Origin: Elmis aenea
Taxonomy: Eukaryota; Arthropoda; Insecta; Coleoptera; Elmidae
Direction of reading: 5' to 3'
DNA: 64,000 nt
Assembly (NCBI GenBank): GCA_947652605.1
Contig: OX393577.1
Coordinates: 6,014,868-6,078,867, forward strand
Below the pieces are notes generated by a model. It saw only the letters and a program-made list of their open reading frames with translations, did not search any database and was not told the DNA's origin. Below are positions 12,010-23,822 of the stretch, in pieces (within the stretch, counting starts at the first letter, position 1; each line of letters starts with the position of its first letter). A program made the translations under genes and the position numbers.

Positions 12010-12378
12010 ATAAGCTACCAAAGATATGAACATTTCTAAGAAAAATTCAAGGAAAAACAAAAAATGGTAGAATTAGAAATGAAACATATAGAGAACAATT
12101 AAAGATAAAACAGGTGAAACAAAAATACAAGAAAGACAGTTGGGATGGTTCGGTCACATTTATAGGATGAAAGAAGAAATGTTAACCAGAAAAGTATATG
12201 AAGCAAGATCACAGGAAAAAACAAAAGAGGTAGACTGAGAAAAACCTGGCAAGACGAAGTTAAAAAAAGATGAAAAGCAGCAACGGACAGAAAAATCTAA
12301 TGAAAAGACATAAAAAATCTAGCACAAGACAACTTAAAAAACCTACTCGAACTGTAGAAGGATTCATGACTTAATTAA
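12010..12378 (+). mobile_element. 5'-truncated LINE 3' end (family B, copy 1)
   Basis: Shares its sequence and 3' end with the copies at 20345-21430 and 30515-31240: the block GAGAACAATTAAAGATAAAA, a translation of the type LGW.GHIYRMKEEMLTRK, and the end CTGTAGAAGGATTCATGACT. Only the extreme C-terminal part of the element is present, with internal stops. Confidence 0.75.
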
Positions 12379-14404
12379 AATAAATGTACAAATAGCAAAC
12401 TATATTCAAAAGAATATACCTATCTTCAACAGTCGGTTAAGTCCATAAGCAGATATTGTTACATTTTTATATAAGATTACTTTCAGGAGAATAAGTTTTG
12501 AAACGATTATTCGAACTTCGAGTAGAAATTGAAATATGTTTTAAATCACCAAGTCAACATTAAGCCTTGCCTATCTAGGTGACATATTTTCGGTGAAGAA
12601 TGATTTAAATTCGTCAATGCAAGGAAATCAGGCGAATATTTTTATTTGTGGTAATAATATAGATGGATTGTTAAAAAACTAGACTTCTAGTCGCCAAACA
12701 AAGTTAAAAAGTAATGTTTTGATAAGTTTTCATCCTACTTCCGTAGAAAACTGAATTGAATTGTGAATGGACAAGATTTCGGATATAAAGATTAAAGATA
12801 AGCAGAATAATCTTGTTACAAATTAAAAATGAATAGCAGACTCCGAGTCAAACGGCACTAAATTTTAAATTATTTGACTGAAAGTAAATTTTTAACAACG
12901 AATGTTACGGGAAAAAAAGTTCAGAAATCGATTCGACATTAACTAATACTATTGAAGTAATAATAAATTAATTAATTAAAGACAAAGAACAACAATAAAC
13001 CATCAAATATGACCGAGTTATAAACGATTTAAAAAAATGCACATTTTTGTTTTTGTTCCTTATCTCGAGTGCCATGGAACTTATTTAAAACATTAAAGCA
13101 TCACTGAATGGGTCTCAAAAAGGAGAACAATTTTCTAATTTAAACTTCTTTGTAGCTTTTACAATTTACGAGATCCCAATAGTGACGCTTCTATGTGGAC
13201 CACTCTGTGTTTCAAGCAATATACTTTTACCTGTAAATAAAAATGTCAGCTTAAATTATGTTGTACTCAACACTTAAAATATTGTTTGTTAAAACCACTT
13301 TGTACATTTCGAAAAGAATTTGGATGTCAAAACTTTCACGTTCGTATAACGTTACGACGTAGAAACACGCCATTGAAACCAGTACAAAAATTGTTAGTAG
13401 CAAAACTCTGGCAACTGAGAACTAAGCAGCTTTGTGAGAATATTCTATAGGTCAAATTTAACAATGTTTTTAATTATATTATGTACAGTTCATGTAATAA
13501 ATGCTTACGTTTTTGGTTGCGTTAAATTTCTTGTTGTGCAAATTTTGAAAATTGACGTCTTATATCGAATAATATAAACTCTCATTTGATAATAATACAT
13601 TAATTTTAAGCACCTCTTTACTTTACAGTCTATTTTATGTTTAAAATGGAAGTCAGGTACTAGTGCAAATCGTTGCCTAAATCCAAATATTTGTAACTAG
13701 AACATCCTGATTCCATGGGAACTACCCGACATTTCATTTCTGTTTACATTAGCTGTCATCGAGGGAGGTGAGCTGTTTCCTTGATGTTCATATTTAGTTC
13801 ACGTTCTTAAAAATTTTGAATATACACACATCCGAGCATCGGCGAAGTTTAAATACGATCTTGCGTAACAGGTACTTGTAAATTATCGGTTAAAAGTTTT
13901 AAGGTACTCTATTCGCGTTGCTGTGCGTTCACATAGTTTTTAAGAGAGAAGGCCCCACAGTCTATTTAAATAGTTATTTTTTTAACACCTAATTAGTTAA
14001 TGATTGTATATTCATATTTCGTCACTATAAAAGGCAAGGATTTGTTTAGACAACGGCGGTAGTTGAGTTTAGCTTGTCACATTATGGTTTCATGGTAGTT
14101 TATGCGTCTATTTCCTTAACCAGATGGCTTCGGTTAAGAGTTATTGGGCTTGCTTGCCTTTATTGCAAGAACGCCTGTTCGTAATTGTACCTCAAAACTG
14201 AGGTTTTATTTGTATATTTGTAAACATCTTATATCTCACGTATACGATTCTATCTTGACGAATAATCAACAAGATTTACATTTAAGTTTGTATGGATAGA
14301 AATTGAATACTTTATGAAAATAACCCAAACTTTTTATACAAAATAACAAAATGCTATTTAAAACAGATACCAAAATGCTGCATCAAAAATACCAAAATGC
14401 TATG
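12379..14404. other. Gene-free DNA
   Basis: No exon recognised. Around 12980-13215 there is a piece (CATCAAATATGACCGAGTTA and an end like GACCACTCTGTG) resembling the arms of the CACCCTG-ended palindromes and a stretch near 33060, probably a decayed relative. A TATAAAAGG at 14026-14034 has no supporting gene. Confidence 0.4.
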
Positions 14405-15480
14405 CACTGTGTCCAAGATAAGAATTCACAGCATGGGGATCTCGCTTATTATAAGAGATACGGGTTTGGTTAAATTAGATGAATTATTCCTTAGTATGGG
14501 AGTCGCCACAATCAATTTTTAAAAGTACAAAATTTCTCGTACTTCAGATGTTATAGCAAAAAATATGAAAATATCGAATTTATTTTTTCTCTCATAACTC
14601 TTTTGCCTTTATCATTAGATCAATTTTATTAGTACTTTCTAAAGATACATTTTAGTGGAGAATGTAACTGTTATTTTATATTTTTTTAACACCTATCATT
14701 TTCGAGATATTACCCCTAATTTAATTTTTTTTAAGAAATGGAATAGTTAAATGTGTTTTTTTTTTCTCTTTTACATGAGCTATTACTTGCTATATCTATT
14801 TTTATAAATAAGTTACAAAATCAAGAAAAATCGTATTTTACCCATCACTTATCAAGCTATCTAGTATCTATGATAATAAAAACAAAAAACAGCTAATTAA
14901 ATGTCAAATGACAGTAACCATTTCTCTGCAGTTTATTACAATAGTGTATAGTATAGATATAGACAAATGGTAACCGTCATTTGACATTTAATTAGTTGTT
15001 TTTTGTTTTTATTTTCATAGATAGCTTGATAAGTGATGGGTAAAATATGATTTTTCTTGATTTTGTAACTTATTTATAAAAATAGATATAGCAAGCAACT
15101 CATTTAAAAGAGGAGAAAAGGCACATTTAACTATTCCATAGCCAACTTCGCAGCCCATAAGAAAAAATGAAATTAGGGGTAATAACTAGAAAATGATAGG
15201 TGTTAAAAAAATCTTTAATAATGGTTAGGTACATTGTACATAAAAAAGTATCATGAGGAGGTACAAATAAAATTGTTCTAATGATTAAGACAAAAAATTT
15301 ATGAGAAAAAAAAAATCGACATTTTTTTGCTAAAACATCTGATGTACGAGGAATTTTGTACTTTTAAAAATTGATTGTGGCTCCTCATACTTAGGAATAA
15401 TTCATCTAATTTAAAGAAACCTGTATCTCTGATAATAAGCGAGATCCCCATGCCTGTGCATTCTTATTTTGGACACAGTG
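14405..15480. mobile_element. 1.08-kb palindromic MITE (CACTGTG/CACAGTG ends)
   Basis: Two arms of about 520 bases (14405-14924 and 14968-15480) are inverted copies of each other around a short loop near 14945. The ends read CACTGTGTCC and GGACACAGTG, followed on the right by TA. Its arms match those of the element at 57692-58948, including GGGATCTCGCTTAT near the ends and ATTTAATTAG near the centre. No coding capacity. The terminal motif is a decayed form of CAGGGTG. Confidence 0.8.
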
Positions 15481-15922
15481 TATATAAAGAAAAATAATTC
15501 TGTATGAAAAAAGTATGCACGTTATATCATTTGCCAATGTGCTGAACACAGCATTAAAAAAGAAACTTTTTCTACCTCTAACCATACTCTCTCTTACTGC
15601 TCTAAATATAAAATGTATGATTGACAGATTTTCCGGATAAGTTCATATTTAAAAAAGTAAACCAACAATAACAAATGAATTATTTTGGTGTCATTAAAAA
15701 CACTCATAGCTTAATCTATAATGTAAACACTACAGCAACGTTAAGAAATAAGAAGTGAAATTAAAATCATTAAGTTGTTATTATAAGCATCCAAGATGCT
15801 ACTTGTATTCTTTGTAGTTAAGCTTGCCCATTTACTAAAGTCATACAGAATTATCTTTTGATAAACCTTTTTTATTTTGTTTTTAATATATCGGATGATT
15901 CAATTAAATTTTCGCACCTCTA
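15481..15922. other. Gene-free DNA
   Basis: AT-rich sequence between two palindromic elements. Nothing recognised. Confidence 0.4.
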
Positions 15923-16071
15923 TAAAGGTCTCCACAGACCGACGCGGTGGCGGTGGCGGTAGCGGTGGCGGTCAGATGTAACCTTAGGAAACAAGTAGGA
16001 CGCACGATCTCACTCTCACTAAGGTTAAATCTGACCGCCACCGCCACCGCGTCGGTCTGTGGAGACCTTTA
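15923..16071. mobile_element. 149-bp GC-rich palindromic MITE
   Basis: Begins TAAAGGTCTCCACAGACC and ends with its exact inverse GGTCTGTGGAGACCTTTA. The arms of about 55 bases contain runs of GGTGGC/GCCACC. The left arm carries extra repeat units relative to the right. The loop (about 15985-16018) is unique. The base composition is strikingly different from the flanks. Confidence 0.75.
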
Positions 16072-16344
16072 CTTCTTATTTTAAGAGGAAACCCCCGGAA
16101 CCTTTTTTATATTTTTAAATCGCAGAAAATTCTTTATAAAATGACATTTTTTTCCTATTCACGCCACTAGGTTTGTCCCAGCAAAAGATCTCGATATGAT
16201 TCATAAATTAATACATGAATTGGTTTATTTACATGCGGAAACTATGTGTCAACAAATTTATGCGTCGCTGCCGACAAGCCTAACTGTAAATGTCATTTTT
16301 TGTCTATTGGCTTCATAGAAATTTACACATCGCAATAGTAAACA

Positions 16345-16640
16345 TGTTAAGAAACTAGTACATGGGACTGGGAGGCCAATCCAAAGCTAACAAAGCTTAC
16401 GTTAGGTATGTACAGCGCATGCGTGTAAAAATCCTAGCGCTAGTTCGTGTCTTCGTTCATGTACTGATTTTACCATCCACAAACTAGTTCATGAATTGAT
16501 TGGATAACTGCTGGGACAGCTGACTAACCGTCCAACGAACTATCAGAGACTGTGATGGAACGCGATATTGATACTGCGTATATACTGATCGTTCATCGGA
16601 TCGTAGGATAGCCTTGCTGGAACAAACTTACTGGCGATAT
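16345..16640. repeat. Unclassified repeat family C, copy 1
   Basis: Diverged direct copy of 38458-38735. Shared blocks include CGTGTAAAAATCC, CTTCGTTCATGTACTG, AAACTAGTTCATGAA, GACTAACCGTCC and GGAACGCGATA. No coding frame is conserved between copies and no terminal repeats were recognised. Confidence 0.6.
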
Positions 16641-16904
16641 CATTCGTAAAGTATTTACGGTTTTTATAAAACGATTGGCGCTGCTTTACACCGTCACTTG
16701 AGGGTTATTGCCGCCATATGCCCGGTTTTTGATACGCCTCTGTACTAAGAATAAATAATAAATGAACAATTTCAAGGTTTTGGTGTTCAATTTAACCCGA
16801 AATTTAAAAATTTTATAGTTACAGCTTAAGGATTTTAAATACAAAACTAACGTTACCTAATTAAATTGTTAATGTTTAAAGAATTAGAGCTTAAGTGGCA
16901 TAAT

Positions 16905-17235
16905 ATTGAGTTCCGATTGTTTATTAGAGAAGCCGAGAGCTTTGATACTAAATTATTTATTTGCCGCAAATGCAAATTATCTTATCAATTATAAAGTTAA
17001 ACGCGCTTTCAACAAAATCCGAACGAATTTAATCGACAACGCGACATTTTGCAAATGCGAAAGTTTGTCTCGTTGTACGGTGGCAACGTGCCCCATCGGT
17101 GGTATGCATTCTGAATTGCTTCTTTTAGGAGACGTGATGGCTGCAGTCACCGCGGCTGAATAAACATACGGTGGCGAAGGATAAATCCATTCCGCACGAA
17201 CGTCAGTCCGCGACTAAAATATATCTTTTTATTTG
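16905..17235. other. GC-richer noncoding patch with octamer-like motif
   Basis: More GC-rich than the flanks. It contains the POU-type octamer ATGCAAAT at 16970-16977 and another TGCAAATG near 17053. The open frame at 16906-17163 has no recognisable domain. A similar patch at 18530-18860 ends in a donor-like GTAAGT and contains TCAGTT at 18752-18757. These could be conserved regulatory DNA, but nothing proves it. Confidence 0.2.
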
Positions 17236-17552
17236 AACATTAAACGAAAACACCTTGTGAAATAAATAGTTCTTTCATGTGTACATGAAAAACTATAATT
17301 TAAAAATAAAAGAAATATCGATTTATTTTTACAGAGACGTATTACATCATATTTACTAATAGTTTATTCGCTGCGAACGAGTTGGAATGAAATAATTATC
17401 TTAAAAGAATGTTTTATTGATACGTTTGTGTCCATTTTGACATAATCAATGTTGAGTATATTATAGTAAGCAAAATTAAAGTGAAATAGATAAAATAAAT
17501 AAAAATAGTGTAATTACAAGAATAATAGTTATTTATGTATCAAGGCAATAAA

Positions 17553-17640
17553 CATGGGCATCCACAGGGGACAGCAAACGGGGCACTTGTCCCTTGGAAT
17601 CGAGTACTCGATTAATGACCAAATGAAAGAGGGTCAAGTT
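17553..17640 (+). mobile_element. Truncated hAT-like MITE (CATGGGC family)
   Basis: Starts CATGGGCATCCACAGGGG and continues GCAAACGGGGCACTTG, as in the complete copies at 32455-32636 and 57706-57863. The right end is missing. Directly after it is a TGACCAAATGAAAGAGGGTC block resembling one at about 24545. Confidence 0.6.
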
Positions 17641-17689
17641 AAAAGTTCGTTAATATTTTAATGCTTTGTGATTCTTTTAATGTCTTATC

Positions 17690-18112
17690 TAATTATATTG
17701 TTAGCTTCTGTCCTAGTATTTGTTCGTACAACTTTAGTGCTGTGTTGAAAAGCATTATGCCTCTGTAATTATTGCAATCTTTGTTGTCCCCCTTCTTAAA
17801 TATAGGCAGTATCATCCCTATCTCCCAGTCTTTCGGTATTGTTTCTTCTGACCATGCCTTGCTCATGACTGCTAAAAGTAGAAAAATGTTCCTTTGGGTC
17901 TCATATTTTGCAGCATTTCGCTGGTTATTCTCTCATGTCCTGGCGTTTTCCCGTTTTTTAATTTCTTTAATCCTTGTTGTAGTGTCTCTAATGTTATGCC
18001 GTCTTCTTATTCTTCTGTGTTGATTATCGTCTGCTCTTTTCTTTTATTTTGTGGTGTCATTTCTTTATTGTTCGTATTTAATAATTCTTCAAAGTATTCT
18101 TTCCATCTTTAT
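17690..18112 (-). mobile_element. LINE fragment, same family as 26.5-28.3 kb
   Basis: Closely matches 27745-28165 (for example GCATTATGCCTCTGTAATTA and TAGGCAGTATCATCCC). It therefore carries, on the minus strand, the start of the reverse-transcriptase domain (region of LPIFKKGD..NNYRGI). Both ends are truncated and frameshifts are present. Confidence 0.75.
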
Positions 18113-19267
18113 ATTCATTCAAAACTTAAATTTAAACGCTAGGAATAGCTATGATTTATTTGTGATGTATTCAATTTTTTTTATAGTTTGATACGAAAAA
18201 TTTGTTCAAATTCTGAAAACGTCTGCAAATGCTCTTCCGAGTAGAGAATAAAGAAAAGCTTGACATCTAAGACATTTAACGACGAAGATATAAATATGAT
18301 TATAATGTAAAATATCTCATCGTAAACGATAACCTTTAATAATTTGGTGGTCGTTACGTAAAAATTAATTTGTTTGCTCAGCTAATTTGCATTAAATTAT
18401 TAAAACTTGCCTTGGGTCGTTTGAAAAGTAATAGGCAACGTTAATATTCAGCGGGCATAAACGCTCTCCTTTATGATAAATTTGACATTTAATTTAAAAT
18501 TAGAGTGTAATATTTAAGTAAAATAAGAGCGAGAATATCACGAGGGAGACTGGAATTAAGAGGTTTTATCTGCGAGTCGTCGGATCGAATGAGAGATCGG
18601 CGGTTGGATGGTTAATTCCTGGGGCTCTAAATAAACAAAGGCCCCTCGCGGCTTCTCTTACATAAACACTGCGCGCTAATGCCACTCTGTATTTGCAATG
18701 CAATTTGCTACACAGAAATTACCATTAACTAGAAAAGCCGAGTGATGCGATTCAGTTCACTCCACTTCGTTTTGTGCTGCAAGTTTGCTACTCATTTGTA
18801 TTAAATTACCGGAGTTTCTAACAATTTAATGTTGGTGTGAATCCCGCGAATTGTAAGTACAAAATTATGTTTAATTGATAAATTAGATTCCAACTTTCCC
18901 ACATATAATATAACATTATGCGTAAATGAAATGTTTATATAATGTTATCCAAAATTTTGTAATACAATACTCATCATTATGAATTTTGGTACCTACTGCA
19001 ATTCTTTATTAGTTTCTTAATTACTTTATTAGTTTACATCAATGTATATCCCAAAGTGTGTGTTATTACTTTTAGTTAATATTAGGTTTTTTTAAGGGGT
19101 GTTTAGAAAAATATTTGATTTCAAAATGGAAACAAAAACCCTTTTTTATCTTTATTTTTTAAATTTAAATATTGGAAAAATGTATATTTAGTAAGCCACA
19201 TTTTTTAACCCTTATGTCAATAACTGGGTACCCAGTACCCACCTAACAAGGGAGGGTCGCGATATGC
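18113..19267. other. Gene-free DNA
   Basis: No exon identified. The part at 18530-18860 is GC-richer (see the neighbouring patch), and the rest is plain AT-rich sequence. Confidence 0.4.
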
Positions 19268-19923
19268 TGTCGCTAGAATTTGATTAAGGCTGTGTTTATT
19301 GCATCAAAAACATCAAAACTAAATGTTTTGCAGAGTTATACGTGCCACTGGCCATTTCCTTCGGAAAAATAGGGGAAACACTGAAAAGTTAAATAATAAA
19401 AGTAATTTTTGCGGTCGCGTTAGCCATGAAACCGTCAGAGATAAAATCTAAATTCTTCTATTCACCAATGTGCGCATCCTTTGCAAGTAAAATGGTGCAA
19501 ATTTTTGGAAAAAATCTTAAACGGTTCCGGGGAAAAAGCGAAAAACGAGGTAAAAACGGTTTTTCCTATGTTAAACGCCTATGCAAATCGCATAGATTTA
19601 GTTATACAACTTCTAAAATCTTAGCGCTTTTGCAGGGGTTTCGTTTTTGACGTTTTTTTCCCGAACCGTTTAAGATTTTTTCAAAAGCTTTGCACCATTT
19701 TACTTGTAAAGGATGCGCACATTGTTAAATAGAAGAATTTCGATTTTATCTCTGACGGTTTCATGGCCAACGCGATGGCAAAAACTACTTTTATTATTTA
19801 ACTTTTCAGTGTTTCCCCTATTTTTCCGAAGGAAATGGCCAGTGGCACGTATAACTCTGCAAAACATTTGGTTTTGATGTTCTTGATGCAATAAACACAG
19901 CCTTGATCAGATTTTAGCGACAA
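19268..19923. mobile_element. 0.66-kb palindromic element (TGTCGCT ends)
   Basis: The left arm (about 19268-19540) is repeated inverted at about 19650-19923: TGTCGCT...AAGGCTGTGTTTATTGCATC against its complement, then TATACGTGCCACTGGCCATT, AAACCGTCAGAGATAAAAT and GGATGCGCAC in both. The ends differ from the CAGGGTG group, so this is a separate family. The open frames 19426-19650 and 19700-19891 are the two arms read as protein and are not genes. Confidence 0.75.
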
Positions 19924-20344
19924 AATATATTGACTTTCCCTGGTAAGCATTTTGGCGAATTTTTCTAATGTTTTAGCGATTGTTTTTTAAAACCTTCGTT
20001 AGTCGCGATTTTACTTTTTTAAAGTGAAATATTTGGCCCGAATAAAAAAAGAAAGAATCTTTTGTATACAAAACTAACAAAACTGCCTTACAATTGATGA
20101 TTTTAACGCATTTGTTTTCGCAAATGTCTTAACTTTTTTGAAACATTACTTAAAAATGCATTCTTCTAAACTATTAAATTTCTGTAACGTTTAAGTGAGT
20201 CGGTGGAAAATGTCCTAAGTGTTAATTTATTGGGAATGGTAAACAATTTAAAAATAAATTATGGTTATAACGTAGCTTATTTTAGCTCTGGGCTCTTCAA
20301 ATATGCCTCGAATTAATCTATCGTGGAAAAAATAACTTTCTTAA
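19924..20344. other. Gene-free DNA
   Basis: Nothing recognised between the palindrome and the LINE copy. Confidence 0.4.
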
Positions 20345-21430
20345 GTACTATATAGAGGGGCCTAAGAAAGAAGGGAATAGAAATAGAAACAATTGGCATA
20401 ATAAAAGCGATGTACGAAAAAACAGTAAATATTGTAAGAACGCAAAATGAAGAATCGGAAGAGTTCGAAACAAAAGAGGGCTTAAAACAAGGATGCGTGC
20501 TCAGCCCATTATTATTCTCAGTAGTCATAGATGGGGTAATTAAAGAAGTAAAACAAAAAATGAGACCGTTTCACCTAGGCAACTGGAAAATGGAAAAAAT
20601 GAACATAACTGAGTTATTGTTCGCAGACGACATGGTCTTAGTCGCGGAAACAGAAAAAAACCTGCAACATTTAGAAACTCTAAACCTGGAATTGGAAAAA
20701 ATTAATATGAAAATAAATACCGAAAAAACTAAAACTATGATCGTTACAACAGAAAACAAAGGGCATAGCAACACTTTAAATGGGCTTAGGTTAGAACAGG
20801 TAGAAAGTTTTAAATATTTAGGAGTGATCATAGAGAAAAATGGAGGAATGGACAAGGAAATAAGCGAAAGGACAGGAAATGTGGAAGAATATTTAACAGC
20901 TTAAGAACAACATTTTTTGGAAATAGAGAAGTCCCAAAAACAACAAAAGTAGAAGTATGGTCAAAAAGGTAGTAACTCCGGCACTTTTATACGGAAGTGA
21001 AACGTGGGCACTCACAAATAGAAATAGTAGCCGAGTGAATGCAGCAGAAATGAGATTTCTAAGAAAAATCCAAGGAAAAACAAAAAACGAAACGAAACAT
21101 ATAGAGAACAATTAAAGATAAAATCAGTTGAAACAAAAATACAGGAAATGCAGCTGGGATGGTTGGGTCACATTTATAGGATGAAAGAAGAAATGTTAAC
21201 CAGAAGAGCATAGGAAGAAAGAACACAGGGAAAAAACAAAAGAAGTAGACCAAGAAAAACCTGGCACGACGAAGTTAAAAAAGCAGCAGCGGATAGAAAC
21301 ATCAAATGGAAAAACATAAAAAAGGTAGCACAAGACAGAAAAACATGAAAAAAAGTCAGCACAACACAACCTAACAGTCCTACACCTAACAGTAGAAGGA
21401 TTCGTGACTAAATAATATTCCTAATAAATA
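20345..21430 (+). mobile_element. 5'-truncated LINE with partial reverse transcriptase (family B, copy 2)
   Basis: The frame at 20410-20904 encodes the later half of a reverse transcriptase: EGLKQGCVLSPLLFSVVID (palm/primer-side motif), the catalytic box LLFADDMVLVAE (YADD-type, F for Y), then KTKTMIV and FKYLGVIIEKNG. After a frameshift near 20895 the sequence continues with a C-terminal segment of the type YGSETWALTNR...AAEMRFLRKIQG and a final GRIP-like RPRKTWHDEV. The order and motifs fit RTE-type non-LTR elements. The 5' part (endonuclease and early RT) is missing and the copy is inactive. It shares its 3' end with the copies at 12.0 and 30.5 kb. Confidence 0.85.
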
Positions 21431-22426
21431 AGTACTATATCTAGTTGGTTACCTTTTTATTGTTTTTTTCTTTGGAACTAGTTGCACTATCAGTTTGCTG
21501 ACATTATTTAAAACACTTTCCTATGTGCTACGCGCCAGCGGTATTTTCAACTGCATAAAACTTTATGCGGTCAACGTCTTATCATTTTATTAATGATTTA
21601 TAAGCATGCTATTGATAAAAAACTGCTGATCTATATAACGCCACCTGGTTGCTGATACTTCAAAATTAATTGAGTAGTGATTTTGTGCTGCTTGTTCAAA
21701 AAGGCCGCCAAACGTTAAAGTCGTTAAAGGCAGTCATGTTTTTTTATTTAAAGAATTTCGGTTAATTTCGTTTTCGTTCCGTTCTCAGTCGCTGGTACAT
21801 AATAATTTTTTTGTGAAGACTTCTCAAAGTAAGGCGCAAAACGTTAATTATAGTACAAAATTTAATTGTATACAATAAATTTTACGAAAAAATCTCGGTA
21901 AATGTAAAATTACAGTCGTGAAAATGGTGCGAGTCATTTACAATAAATATTGGCAGTTTAATTTAATATAATTTAATTTAATTTAGCTGTTCACTGTTTT
22001 GTTTACACGACATTTATATTATGTTGAGTAATTTATTAAACAACTACCAATTGAAACAAATAAATAATCCACGCACATTCCGAACCTATTTGCATATATT
22101 TCAAAATTCAATTTTAAATTAATACCTAGTGGTGAAGCGAAATACTCTAAAAGTAATGCGGTTTCATAAATCCTTTATCGTGAAACTGCACCCAACGGTT
22201 GCGTATTGTTGTGTGGTGTTGAATGAACTACCCGCATCTCCGAAATTATTCAGCCTTCGCAGTCAATTTGCTGAACCCGAATCCTTTTGAACGGTTGTGC
22301 GGTCTTTGGATGCCGCAAAGGATTAAAATAATCCCCAATCGTAATATGTTCTAGGGGGAAATGATTGTTACAATCTGGTTACAGTGAATCCCACTGGTAC
22401 AATTGATAATTTTTGGAAAGTATACC
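21431..22426. other. Gene-free DNA
   Basis: AT-rich. No exon, RNA gene or repeat pair recognised up to the hAT element. Confidence 0.4.
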
Positions 22427-23814
22427 CAGCGCCGTAGCAATGCATTGGCAACGGGGCAAGTACCAAGGGCGCGAGGCGTGAGGGGCGCCAAGCGCAAACA
22501 TTTATGCACCCTGGCCTAAAAAACTAAAAATATCAGGCGCCCTTTGCTAATATTCGTGCCGCCTCAATGTGTCTTTGCGATTTTCCGTCAATGCACGGTA
22601 ATTCCCCTTTTAATCCAATAGTAAAAATGGCCTGCACGCCAACCTGATGAATGAATCCAAGAACTGACACTGGAAATCCCCGTTTTTCCGTTTATAGTCA
22701 AAAATCTTATGATGTTTGGCAGCAGATGAGCAGAGCATTAGATCAATCAGTTGCGTGTCTACATGTACTCATACACACCTAATTACCTATTTAGGTTATG
22801 CGCCTATGTACAGCGTGGTCTATTTTCGATGCCTATACAGGGAAGGTATCTTGGTTAATATCAGAGATAGAATAAAACTAAGTATGTATTCTCGATTTCT
22901 TTTTTGAGAGGAATTTATTGCCGTAAACAGATTTTTGATATCTTTTTGATTTTCGAAATATAGCAAAAAACCGATTTTTAGCAATTTTCAAAAATGTTAA
23001 ATATCTCGCTTAAACGAAAAGACAGAAAAACCTTTAAAACATTTTATGCATTGTTTTTTGTCCTTAATAAGATAGCGATATTCAATTTTTTTTACTCATA
23101 AATATTGGTATATTACACCTAACTTTCTTGTTTTAAAGGGCAACCATAAGCAAATTAACAAATTATATGTTTTTGAAAAGCGCACAAAGTAAGCTTTCGA
23201 TTTATGTCAAAGCCAACTATGGTTGCCATTTCAAATAAAAAAGTTAGGTGTAATATATCAATATTTTTATGAGTAAAAAAAATGAATATCGCTATCTTAT
23301 TAAGGACAAAAAACAATGCATAAAATGTCTTCAAAGTTTTTCTCTATCTTTTCGTTTAAGCGAGATTTATAACATTTTTGAAAATGACCAAACATCGGTT
23401 TTTGGCTATATTTCGAAAATTAAAAAAGATATCAAAAATCTGTTTACGGTAATGAATTGCTCTCGAAAAAAGAAATCAAAACTACCCTCTTAGTTTTTTT
23501 TTTCTATCTCTGATATTAACCGAGATACCCTGTATGGGGAGAAAAATAGGCCACCCTGTACAATGGTCAGTATTCTTATGAATATTTTATTAAAAAAATG
23601 TGGCTCCATCTATATCTGAACTACGACGGTGTAGGTACATAATTCAGGCCAATCTTGTACATATTAAATATTTTATTTTGAAGATATGTTTTGTTTAGTT
23701 ATAATAAATCTTAGGTACTTATATTAAAAATATTTCTTAAAATAAAAAAAAAGTTAAAGAACGGTGCCATTTAAGGTATCTGCCAAGGGCGCCAAAAACA
23801 TTGCTACGGCTTTG
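22427..23814 (+). mobile_element. Non-autonomous hAT element with perfect 8-bp target duplication
   Basis: The host octamer AGTATACC is present on both sides (22419-22426 and 23815-23822). The element starts CAGCGCCGTAGCAATG, and its right end, read inversely, is CAAAGCCGTAGCAATG. An 8-bp duplication and CA...TG termini are hAT hallmarks. The interior near the left end is GC-rich (GGGGCAAGTACC, GGGCGCGAGG). There is no transposase. More than half of its length is a second element (22811-23558) that inserted into it later, so the original was about 640 bp. Confidence 0.8.
22811..23558. mobile_element. Palindromic MITE nested inside the hAT element
   Basis: Flanked by TA (22809-22810 and 23559-23560). 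The ends are CAGCGTGGTC and GGCCACCCTG. Long inverted arms include GGTATCT.GGTTAATATCAG near the ends and CTAACTTTCTTGTTT / AAAAAAGTTAGG near the centre (about 23160). Open frames within it are palindrome by-products. A truncated relative lies at 4490-4975. Confidence 0.8.
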
Positions 23815-23822
23815 AGTATACC

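Noticed and set aside
14026..14034. TATAAAAGG, a strong TATA-box match
   Set aside because: No initiator at the right distance, no coding exon downstream, and the first ATG after it is followed by a stop after three codons.
16906..17163. 85-codon plus-strand frame
   Set aside because: No domain, no splice support; better described as a GC-richer noncoding patch.
19426..19891. Paired plus and minus open frames
   Set aside because: They are the two arms of one palindrome translated in opposite directions.
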